This document shows, in pieces, positions 1 to 6,006 of a DNA stretch of 19,682 bases. Made by a program: the position numbers and the translations under genes. Origin of the DNA: Candidatus Raymondbacteria bacterium RIFOXYA2_FULL_49_16 (GTDB taxonomy: Bacteria; Fibrobacterota; OXYB2-FULL-49-7; XYB2-FULL-49-35). Within the stretch, counting starts at the first letter, position 1; the number at the start of each line of letters is the position of its first letter. The stretch covers positions 1 through 19,682 of the forward strand of contig MFYT01000112.1 of the NCBI GenBank assembly GCA_001789205.1, given 5' to 3'. The notes under the pieces are model-generated. The model was not told the DNA's origin. It ran no database searches and saw nothing but the letters and a program-made list of their open reading frames with translations.

Positions 1-160
1 TATCTTTAAACAAGCGGCTTAACATGGCATTTTATCTACGCAAAAAACGTATATCCTTCAGACATAGAGTCTAATCTGCCTTGCGCTCCTGACGCCGCTT
101 TTTGCGGAAAACACCATTCGCAAAAATCATCTGGAGTATGGCCCTGCCGTTGCGCTGACA

Positions 161-436
161 TTGCTCACCCCTGGCGCGGGAATGTTCTATACAGATCACC
201 CGATTGCCGGAACCCTCGCATCAGTACCGGATATTGTCACTCTTTTTTATGCTGCAACGGCCCAAGGCGAAGAAGCCATGGGATTAATCGTGTTGGTGCC
301 GGCAATTATCCTGGAAAGATTGATCATGGTTCCGGTTTCTTGCCTGGTGGTAAAACATTATAACATAAAACATGGACCATCATCCATAAGCATCCAGTAT
401 CAGGAAAATGGGATCAATCTTACGTATAGGTTTTAA
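161..436 (+). CDS. Small secreted/membrane protein, 5' end probably frameshifted
   Basis: The first usable start in the open frame is TTG at 161, giving 91 residues, but this is unlikely to be the true start. The same frame is open back to 68 and there encodes a classic signal-peptide core, LICLALLTPLFA followed by E, with no ATG, GTG or TTG before the stop at 65-67. One frame over, ATG at 24 opens a basic stretch (MAFYLRKKRISFRHR) that ends at a TAA at 72-74. Joining the two around 63-70 would give a normal secretion signal on a protein of about 135 residues. The mature part has hydrophobic stretches (GPAVALTLLTPGAG and GLIVLVPAIILERLIMVPV), so it may be membrane-embedded. I do not recognise the family. 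It is either a broken gene or a one-base sequence error. Confidence 0.5.
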   Translation: MLTPGAGMFYTDHPIAGTLASVPDIVTLFYAATAQGEEAMGLIVLVPAIILERLIMVPVSCLVVKHYNIKHGPSSISIQYQENGINLTYRF

Positions 437-802
437 TACTGCTATGAGTAATGTCCGGTTAATAATAGCGGATAAGGCAGAGTATACGCTTGGGTTAACC
501 AGTGAAACAGAGCCCACCGGTTAATAAAATGGTGCAAAACTGCCGGTTTGTTTCTCGAGGTTTTTCCTTGACTTGCATTCATTTTATCAACTATATATTC
601 AGTAGTCCATATAGTCCATGGCACGATTCAAAGCCTTGTCAAAACTGGTTTCAATGCGCAGGCACGGGGGCGCGTTGAGGTTTGGGGTTAAATTTGAGGA
701 ATGCCATGGAACACCGCATAGTATCCTGCAATAACGGCACACATAAAAACCTGTTCGTTTCTCAGACTATTTTCCTATGTACGCTTTAAAAGGAGTTCAT
801 GT
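437..802. other. Intergenic region with promoter and long leader
   Basis: This is 366 bases between the small membrane protein and the first barrel gene. I see no convincing coding sequence on either strand. It holds a good sigma70-like promoter at 568-597, which would give a leader of about 200 nt ahead of the gene at 803. No riboswitch or structured RNA was recognised in that leader. Confidence 0.6.
568..597 (+). promoter_or_regulatory. Sigma70-like promoter for the 803-2814 gene set
   Basis: TTGACT (568-573) is followed after an 18-base spacer by TATATA (592-597). Both hexamers are close to consensus. It points toward the gene at 803, about 200 bases away. The assignment comes from sequence match only. 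Confidence 0.45.
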
Positions 803-1423
803 ATGAAACTGGTGGTTCTTTTATTCCTTGTTTCGATTCTTTATGCTCAGGAAGCCAAATTCAAAAATTATTTCGCCCTTTCCTCGCGCGGCATTGAGTA
901 CGGAAGACACTATTCCGATAAACTGACAATAGCAGTGGCGGTGAATCCGGATCTTACCATTTTCTCTGATTCATCCTATGATAAATACACCACCTCCGAA
1001 TATAACAGACAAAACGATCGAACAATCACATCTTTTTCACTGGCCATTCCAATACGCTATTCCCTCGTAAACTCGAAATACTTATCTCTCCATGGCCTGA
1101 TTGAGCCGTCGGCCGGGTATGACCGATCATCAACGAAAGAACGAACCTACAACTACCTCGATTTTACGAACATAGAGGTATATAGATGTTCAAAATATTA
1201 CTTTGCGGATCTCAAAGTAGGCCTGGAGCCATGTTTTAAGCCCATTGACAGGGTTGAATTCTTTTGGTCTATTGTGATGGGCATGGCTTACTCCTTCGAT
1301 GACTCTGACAATCCCTCGTCATATGATACATCCAAACACACAAGGACAAGCAATTATTTGCGCTTTATTGGCCCGCACAACATATCCATTGTCGATGCCA
1401 TTGGAATTAAATTCTACTTCTGA
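803..1423 (+). CDS. Outer-membrane beta-barrel-like protein, unknown family
   Basis: This 206-residue protein begins with a short signal peptide (MKLVVLLFLVSILYA, cleavage before QEA). The rest is rich in alternating hydrophobic and polar strands with many Tyr, Phe and Ser residues, and it ends in IKFYF. A C-terminal Phe on an amphipathic strand is the usual signature for BAM-inserted outer-membrane barrels. The length suits a small barrel of 8 to 10 strands. The start is well supported: AGGAG at 791-795 lies 7 bases before the ATG. It is the first of three closely spaced genes (16-base gap to the next), probably one transcript from the promoter at 568. I recognise no specific family, and no function beyond an outer-membrane location can be claimed. 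Confidence 0.8.
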   Translation: MKLVVLLFLVSILYAQEAKFKNYFALSSRGIEYGRHYSDKLTIAVAVNPDLTIFSDSSYDKYTTSEYNRQNDRTITSFSLAIPIRYSLVNSKYLSLHGLIEPSAGYDRSSTKERTYNYLDFTNIEVYRCSKYYFADLKVGLEPCFKPIDRVEFFWSIVMGMAYSFDDSDNPSSYDTSKHTRTSNYLRFIGPHNISIVDAIGIKFYF

Positions 1424-1439
1424 TTAATATGAGGCCTGG

Positions 1440-2057
1440 ATGAAAACAATGATTCTGTTACTGGCTTGTTTTCCCATCTTCATGATAAACTGCGCTTCGT
1501 TGTCCACATTGCAGGACGCGCGGACCATTTCCCCTGATTCCGTGCAAATATATGTCAACTTCTCAAAACATATGGCATCGGCTGATTCCAATTACTTTTT
1601 CAATTCACCTGTTGGCTGCGAATTGGGTATGCGTAAAAGCTGGGTCAACAGGGTTGAAGTCACCATTGCATATGCCACTCCCATTGGCCTTGCGCTTGCC
1701 GGAAGATACCTCATTTTTGGCCAATCTGGCGCGCTTGCTTCGAGCATAGGCATAAAAAGCGGAATCAACGCCATTGAAGGACCGGACAAACAGACAACCG
1801 TGGTCTTTGACACATCAGTGCCCCTCTATATCTCCTACTATCCCGCCTCCTGGCTCGCGATAACCGGCGTGCCCATGTATTCGCTGAAAACATTCACGCT
1901 TGATTCTGGAAAATGGATGCATTCTCTGGTGGGCGCGAACATCAACCTCAAGGTGGGGGGCCGCTTTGGTTTTTTCGTGGAAGGCGGTTATTTCAGGGAC
2001 ATAAAACTGAAAGAGAGCGTGCGGCAACTGTCGGGCGCGCTCTTCTTCAGATTATAA
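1440..2057 (+). CDS. Lipoprotein-like beta-barrel protein, unknown family
   Basis: The protein has 205 residues. The N-terminus is a signal sequence with a possible but poor lipobox: MKTMILLLACFPIFMINC, then ASL. Asn directly before the Cys is atypical, so lipidation is uncertain. The body alternates hydrophobic beta-strand segments with Gly-rich turns (for example TIAYATPIGLALAGRYLIFG and FGFFVEGGYF), and the protein ends SGALFFRL, compatible with an outer-membrane barrel. GAGG at 1431-1434 precedes the ATG by 5 bases. It sits 16 bases after the previous barrel gene and 10 bases before the next gene, so co-expression is likely. The combination suggests a cell-envelope component rather than an enzyme; no catalytic motif was seen. 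Confidence 0.75.
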   Translation: MKTMILLLACFPIFMINCASLSTLQDARTISPDSVQIYVNFSKHMASADSNYFFNSPVGCELGMRKSWVNRVEVTIAYATPIGLALAGRYLIFGQSGALASSIGIKSGINAIEGPDKQTTVVFDTSVPLYISYYPASWLAITGVPMYSLKTFTLDSGKWMHSLVGANINLKVGGRFGFFVEGGYFRDIKLKESVRQLSGALFFRL

Positions 2058-2067
2058 GGGGCCATAT

Positions 2068-2814
2068 ATGATACGGCACGTTATTCTTATGCTCATGCCT
2101 GCCATAGCTTTGACATATACAAACCCAGTTATGCGGCCGCCCATGCCGCCCGTAAGCGGGATGTGGACAAGCCCAAAAATTGATCCGGGAAACAATGTGA
2201 TTGAATACCGTGTGTGTTATAAAAACGGAGAAGACGATATAATAAAATCAAAAATGCATGGTGTGTCTGAAATCAGCGACAACCCAAAGACCTATTTGAG
2301 CAAAGGACTGTTCAAACGGGTACGCCCAAAGGACACGGAATACATTTACGGCAACGACATGATGGGCACACCTTCTGGCGATCACTGGATATTCAATCCC
2401 ATGGGAGGCAGAATATCCACCTGGACCTATTACCCCTCGTCGAACAAAAAGGCCATTGCGCTCATTTCCAAAGAAGACGACAAGAAGGTCAAATACTCGC
2501 TGGTGTCAGTGCGAAAGTTCATCCAGGACGACCCACGGGCCATGACGTACGCGAACATCGAACTTGGCGGCAATCTGGCCTCTTTTGGCCTTCTCATGCT
2601 TGGCATGGCCGCATGGAACATTGGGGACGCCACGGGAAAATATGAGATTAAATATGGTTCTCTCTCGGTCCTGCTGGCCCCCATTCTGTTCCTGTGCACC
2701 AGGACAAAATACAAGGCCATTACCGCGTATAATCAGTTTGAGCCTGTGGAGGACAAGAGCTTTCATTTTTTTAACAACAAAAAGGAGAACGGCCTGGTAC
2801 CGTCTGATTTTTAA
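2068..2814 (+). CDS. Membrane-anchored protein of unknown function
   Basis: This 248-residue protein is not recognised. It starts with a signal-like hydrophobic segment (residues 1-16, MIRHVILMLMPAIALT), followed by a Pro-rich stretch (MRPPMPPVSG) and a polar middle region of about 130 residues rich in Lys, Asp and Tyr. Two hydrophobic segments follow, near 168-185 (LASFGLLMLGMAAWNIG) and 197-211 (GSLSVLLAPILFLC), then a charged tail. This predicts a periplasmic domain with a hairpin membrane anchor. AAGGGG overlaps the previous gene's stop and lies just upstream of the ATG. It is the third member of the 803-2814 set and may act with the two barrel proteins at the envelope. No enzymatic motif is evident. 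Confidence 0.75.
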   Translation: MIRHVILMLMPAIALTYTNPVMRPPMPPVSGMWTSPKIDPGNNVIEYRVCYKNGEDDIIKSKMHGVSEISDNPKTYLSKGLFKRVRPKDTEYIYGNDMMGTPSGDHWIFNPMGGRISTWTYYPSSNKKAIALISKEDDKKVKYSLVSVRKFIQDDPRAMTYANIELGGNLASFGLLMLGMAAWNIGDATGKYEIKYGSLSVLLAPILFLCTRTKYKAITAYNQFEPVEDKSFHFFNNKKENGLVPSDF

Positions 2815-2873
2815 TCAGGGACTATTGATAATCGCGGCGGTTGGGTCGTATATTTCAAACAGCGAATAATTCC

Positions 2874-3233
2874 ATGAACAAAAAAGACCTGAAAAAACAA
2901 TATACCCAGACACCACTGACCATGGGCGTGTATCAGATAAGAAACCTCACCAACGGCAAAATATTCATCGACAGCGGTCTTAACATGCCCGGCCGCATAA
3001 ACAGCAGCAGGTTCCAGCTCTCTCTTGGGTCGCACATGAACAAAGCGCTGCAGCAGGAATACACCGCAACCGGTCCGAACAATTTTACCTTTGAGGTCCT
3101 TGATCATCTGGAGCCAAAGGAAGACCCTGCCACTGACTATACCGGGGATTTGAACATGCTTTTAGAGATGTGGATAGAGAAGCTCCAGCCGTTTGACGAA
3201 AAAGGCTACAACAAACGCACAGCGGCGACATGA
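2874..3233 (+). CDS. Small GIY-YIG superfamily protein with altered active site
   Basis: The 119-residue protein matches a small GIY-YIG group that I know mainly from Firmicutes: MGVYQIRNLTNGKIF near the N-terminus, an LGSHMNKALQ helix, FTFEVLDHL, then LLEMWIEKLQPF and GYNK at the end. GIY-YIG domains cut DNA using the two Tyr motifs plus Arg and Glu. Here the first motif is GVY (18-20), but the second is FID (31-33) instead of YIG, so the conserved Gly is Asp. Arg41 and the C-terminal Glu residues remain. The protein is therefore a GIY-YIG fold that may not be an active nuclease. ATG 2874 was chosen over TTG 2841 because family members start with a short basic M..KK.LK helix. No Shine-Dalgarno sequence is visible for either start. 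Confidence 0.8.
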   Translation: MNKKDLKKQYTQTPLTMGVYQIRNLTNGKIFIDSGLNMPGRINSSRFQLSLGSHMNKALQQEYTATGPNNFTFEVLDHLEPKEDPATDYTGDLNMLLEMWIEKLQPFDEKGYNKRTAAT

Positions 3234-3319
3234 CCTGACGGAAAGCATCAATGCATCTGCGTACTTTTCAATAGCCTCTTGCTTAAGCTATTTTATAAAG
3301 TATCACACAAGGAGACAAT

Positions 3320-4012
3320 ATGCACATCCTTATCGTGGATGATTCCAAGACAATCCGCTTTATGCTCCTCCGCCTTCTTAAAGAACTGGGTTATGATACT
3401 ATCTCAGAGGCCGCTGATGTAGACGCCGCTCTCCTTATAATCCAGAAATCTCCGCCTGATCTCATATTTTCAGACTTTAATATGCCGGGAAAAAATGGGG
3501 TCGATTTTCTTAAAGCAATACGGCAAAACCCCGCTACCGACAAAATACCTTTTATCATGGTCACAACCTTTCACGATAAAAAAATTATCTACGATGCGGT
3601 AAAAGCGGGATTGCAGCACTACATATTCAAACCCATTGAAAAGAACCTTCTTATAGAAAAACTGACTGCGTTGTCGATTAGCCACCACATTCAACCGCCC
3701 GTTGTGGCAATCACCACGCACGTGATAGACTCGAATAAAGTCGGGGACGCTCCGCCGCTCAAAGATGAATCTGGGCCTGCGAAAAAAGAACAGAGCATCT
3801 CATTGGAACAGGAAAATGATATCATTGAACATTTTTTCCTCGTGTTTGACGGAGAAATGACCATACAGGAATTTCATGCATGGGCCGCGGCAAACATACT
3901 GCCTCATTTGCCCAAGGGATGCAAAACGCAATCGTCCGAGCAGCTTCTTGATTTTTTACGTTCAGCCGTCTCTAGCGGAATTCAGTCAGCGTTAAAAAAG
4001 ATCAATTCTTAA
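3320..4012 (+). CDS. CheY-like response regulator receiver with unrecognised C-terminal region
   Basis: Residues 1-120 form a complete receiver domain: acidic pair D7/D8 in ILIVDDS, phospho-acceptor D52 in SDFNMPGKNG, T82 or T83 after FIMV, and K104 in IFKP. A polar linker (about 125-160) leads to a C-terminal region (160-230, starting ISLEQENDIIEHFF) that appears helical and resembles no DNA-binding, HD-GYP, GGDEF or histidine kinase domain known to me. The expected role is a phosphorylation switch in a two-component or chemotaxis-like pathway. No histidine kinase gene is in the window, so the regulator is orphan here. AAGGAGA lies just before the ATG. Two hairpins follow the stop codon, the second a probable terminator. 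The receiver call is firm; the output is unknown. Confidence 0.92.
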   Translation: MHILIVDDSKTIRFMLLRLLKELGYDTISEAADVDAALLIIQKSPPDLIFSDFNMPGKNGVDFLKAIRQNPATDKIPFIMVTTFHDKKIIYDAVKAGLQHYIFKPIEKNLLIEKLTALSISHHIQPPVVAITTHVIDSNKVGDAPPLKDESGPAKKEQSISLEQENDIIEHFFLVFDGEMTIQEFHAWAAANILPHLPKGCKTQSSEQLLDFLRSAVSSGIQSALKKINS

Positions 4013-4039
4013 AAACCTGAACTGCAGACATAGGCCAAT

Positions 4040-4057
4040 CGCGTAATTCATTACGCG
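4040..4057 (+). repeat. Perfect hairpin, sister of the terminator stem
   Basis: CGCGTAA (4040-4046), loop TTCA, TTACGCG (4051-4057): a perfect 7-bp stem with a 4-base loop. No T-run follows. Its core GCGTAA-loop-TTACGC is nearly repeated in the next hairpin 15 bases on. Confidence 0.7.
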
Positions 4058-4071
4058 CCCTCTCCATTGGG

Positions 4072-4095
4072 CTGCGTAACCCATTGCGCAGTTTT
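4072..4095 (+). terminator. Intrinsic terminator after the response regulator
   Basis: CTGCGTAA (4072-4079), loop CCCA, TTGCGCAG (4084-4091): an 8-bp stem with one G-T wobble, followed directly by TTTT (4092-4095). This is a standard rho-independent terminator layout, 60 bases after the stop codon of the gene ending at 4012. Confidence 0.7.
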
Positions 4096-4230
4096 AAAAC
4101 CGCCAAAAAAAACACGTTTCTCTATCACCTTTTATATCATGGCATTACAACATCACTTTCACGCAATAGGCTTTGGGAACAGGGGTTGCTTTAATCAGGG
4201 CGTACACCAAAATTCAAAAGGAGAATAAAA

Positions 4231-4836
4231 ATGAAAACCAAGATCAAGACAACTGTTATCCGCTCCCTGGTCCTTACCGCCATGCTGGCCTTTTCCGCAA
4301 CTTATGCCCAGGAAACTCAAATGCAACAACCGCCTAAAGCCAAACCTAACGAACTTGGCGTGCGGTATTCTAATCTGACCGGTTATGGCGTCGCGTATCA
4401 GCGCAATTTCCTGACCCATTACTATGTCCGAACAACCGCGTGGTTCAAATATTATGAATACATCAAAGGTAAAGAAAGCATGCCGATATATGAGATGAGA
4501 AACGATATCACCTATAATTTCGGCCTGGATATTCAGCGCAATATTATTGAGGAAAACAAGTACCGGGTGGCCGGCTTTATCGGCGGCGGTTATGCAATCC
4601 GGGAAAAAACCAGCAAATCCAATGTTTCAGACAGCATAGTCATTGATGAGGGCGCGAAAAAACAGCGGCTGATTACTGCGGGATTAGGCGGAGACATCGA
4701 ATACTTCTTTTTTCCCAGCGTGTCCGTTGACCTGGGTGTCAGCTACAAATTCGATTATGACTACCAGGCAATCCAGATGGAAACCACCAAAGAAACCGGC
4801 CTTGGCACCATGATTGGCCTAAACCTCCGCTTCTAA
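4231..4836 (+). CDS. Outer-membrane beta-barrel protein, paralogue A of a tandem pair
   Basis: This 201-residue protein has a clear signal peptide (residues 1-26, ending SATYA before QETQ). It has a short Pro/Gln-rich linker (QQPPKAKP), then a barrel-like body with repeated amphipathic strands (LGVRYSNLTGYGVAYQ, VAGFIGGGYAI, SVSVDLGVSYKF) and the terminal strand GTMIGLNLRF ending in Phe. AAAAGGAG lies 7 bases before the ATG. The gene immediately downstream, 8 bases away, encodes a paralogue with the same order of motifs: SNLTGYG versus SNLSGYG, DIQRNIIEE versus EMQKDIIQE, GGGYAI versus GGYYYH. The two likely arose by tandem duplication and are co-transcribed. They could be porin-like or structural envelope proteins; no ligand can be named. 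Confidence 0.82.
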   Translation: MKTKIKTTVIRSLVLTAMLAFSATYAQETQMQQPPKAKPNELGVRYSNLTGYGVAYQRNFLTHYYVRTTAWFKYYEYIKGKESMPIYEMRNDITYNFGLDIQRNIIEENKYRVAGFIGGGYAIREKTSKSNVSDSIVIDEGAKKQRLITAGLGGDIEYFFFPSVSVDLGVSYKFDYDYQAIQMETTKETGLGTMIGLNLRF

Positions 4837-4844
4837 AACAAACC

Positions 4845-5390
4845 ATGAAAACACTCTTTGCCATACTGCTGTTTGTGGTCACCCAGGCCCTTTATGCCGG
4901 ACCAGACTACGTGAAATACCGCCAGGCGTTCGGCATAAAGGCCTCCAACCTTTCCGGGTATGGGGCCTTTTACGGCTTCAAACCCGGTGATAGATGGCGT
5001 ATTCAGGCCACAGGCATTTACTATCTGTTCGACAGCAAAGTTAAAGATGAGCAGCGGGTCATCACCGATTATACGCTAGGCCTTGAAATGCAAAAGGACA
5101 TTATCCAGGAAATGAAGCATCGGATTTATATCATGGCCGGCGGATACTATTATCATGATGATGACGCGATTAAAAGCAGCAACCCATTTCACAAGATCAA
5201 AGATTCCTATAACACTGGCCTTGGCATTGGGTATGAACGCTTTTTCCATCGCGTTACATTGGGCCTTGAGCTGGGCTATAAATTTTACAGCGACTTGTGG
5301 GTGGAAAAAAGAGGAATTGAAAATTGGGTCCCGGTATGGGAAAAGGTCACCAAAATCGGCGCAGGGTTGAACCTGGGGTTTATTTTCTAA
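4845..5390 (+). CDS. Outer-membrane beta-barrel protein, paralogue B of a tandem pair
   Basis: The 181-residue protein carries a signal peptide (MKTLFAILLFVVTQALYA, cleavage before GPDY) and a barrel-like body ending KIGAGLNLGFIF, again with C-terminal Phe. It aligns over most of its length with the protein just upstream: both have SNL[TS]GYG near the start, then [DE][IM]Q[RK][ND]II.E, a Gly/Tyr-rich strand, a predicted turn of about 20 polar residues, and LGV.YKF or LELGYKF near the end. The linker after the signal peptide is shorter than in paralogue A. No strong Shine-Dalgarno sequence lies in the 8-base gap, so translational coupling to the upstream gene is likely. The start is supported by the signal peptide. 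Confidence 0.82.
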   Translation: MKTLFAILLFVVTQALYAGPDYVKYRQAFGIKASNLSGYGAFYGFKPGDRWRIQATGIYYLFDSKVKDEQRVITDYTLGLEMQKDIIQEMKHRIYIMAGGYYYHDDDAIKSSNPFHKIKDSYNTGLGIGYERFFHRVTLGLELGYKFYSDLWVEKRGIENWVPVWEKVTKIGAGLNLGFIF

Positions 5391-5455
5391 AGCGCGGATA
5401 CGCTTGAGCGCGAACAGGCTTATCCTGACCTGTATCTTTTATATATATTTATTCA

Positions 5456-5944
5456 ATGACCAACAACGACGTTTTACGCAGAGTACGATATGCGCTGGAC
5501 CTGAGCGATGCTACTGTTGTCAATATTTTCGCTCTTGCCGGCCATACCATGCAGCTCCAGTTCCTCATCAATTTCCTGAAAAAAGAGGACGAACCCGGCT
5601 ATCTTGAATGTTCTGACCGGGTACTGGAATATTTTCTGGATGGCTTAATCCTCAAAAGAAGAGGGCCGCGGGACCCTAAAGCGCCAAAACCTGTTCCAAT
5701 GAAGGGACCGCTATCGAACAATGCCAAGCTGAAAAAACTCAGGATAGCCCTGGAATTGAAGGAAAACGAATTGCTTGCAATCATGAAACTGGCGGACATG
5801 CCGGTTTCGAGTCCTGAATTGACCGCCCTGTTCAGGAAAGAGGGCCATAAGAACTACAAACCGTGCGGCAACCAGTTCCTGAGAAACTTCCTCAAAGGCC
5901 TTACCATCCGGCTTCGCGGACCCCAGCCCACGACTGCCGCATAA
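5456..5944 (+). CDS. yehS: DUF1456 family protein (YehS-like)
   Basis: The 162-residue protein has two copies of the DUF1456 repeat. Copy one (about 1-70) starts MTNNDVLRRVRYALDLSD and contains FLKKEDEPGYLECSDRVL.FLDGL. Copy two (about 86-155) has LSNNAKLKKLRIALELKENELL, LTALFRKEGHKNYKPCGNQFLRNFLKGL. Length and repeat layout match the family, whose molecular function is not established; it is sometimes placed near helix-turn-helix-like regulators. The start is set by the conserved MTNND.LRR.RYAL opening. There is no Shine-Dalgarno sequence: the ATG follows an AT-only stretch (TTATATATATTTATTCA), raising the possibility of a leaderless transcript. It stands alone after the barrel pair and faces the large - strand gene. 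The gene symbol is by family resemblance. Confidence 0.9.
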   Translation: MTNNDVLRRVRYALDLSDATVVNIFALAGHTMQLQFLINFLKKEDEPGYLECSDRVLEYFLDGLILKRRGPRDPKAPKPVPMKGPLSNNAKLKKLRIALELKENELLAIMKLADMPVSSPELTALFRKEGHKNYKPCGNQFLRNFLKGLTIRLRGPQPTTAA

Positions 5945-5951
5945 GCGGCAG
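5934..5951. terminator. Hairpin at the convergent junction
   Basis: CTGCCGC (5934-5940), loop ATAA, GCGGCAG (5945-5951): a perfect GC-rich 7-bp stem whose loop contains the TAA stop codon of the DUF1456 gene. No T-run follows on either strand, so it may act as an mRNA 3' stabiliser or a weak bidirectional terminator between the convergent genes. Confidence 0.45.
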
Positions 5952-6006
5952 CCGTGTGTCAGCCTGTTTTCGCAAGTCCAATGTAAAGAAGTACCAACCG
6001 CCATCC

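Larger units (their letters stand above)
4013..4230. other. Intergenic region with two look-alike hairpins
   Basis: These 218 bases hold no convincing gene. The left half contains the two related hairpins at 4040-4057 and 4072-4095. The right half is AT-richer and leads to the strong ribosome binding site (AAAAGGAG) of the barrel gene at 4231. A TATATC box occurs near 4132, but no good -35 was found with it. Confidence 0.6.

Noticed and set aside
442-624. 60-residue minus-strand open frame in the left gap
   Set aside because: No ribosome binding site, no recognisable sequence, and it overlaps the predicted promoter.
3270-3294. AATAGC...GCTATT inverted repeat before the response regulator
   Set aside because: A 6-bp AT-rich stem with an 11-base loop is too weak to call as a terminator or operator, and the nearby TATAAA has no matching -35.
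5390-5405. AAGCG-CGGATA-CGCTT hairpin after the barrel pair
   Set aside because: Only 5 bp and no T-run; likely chance.
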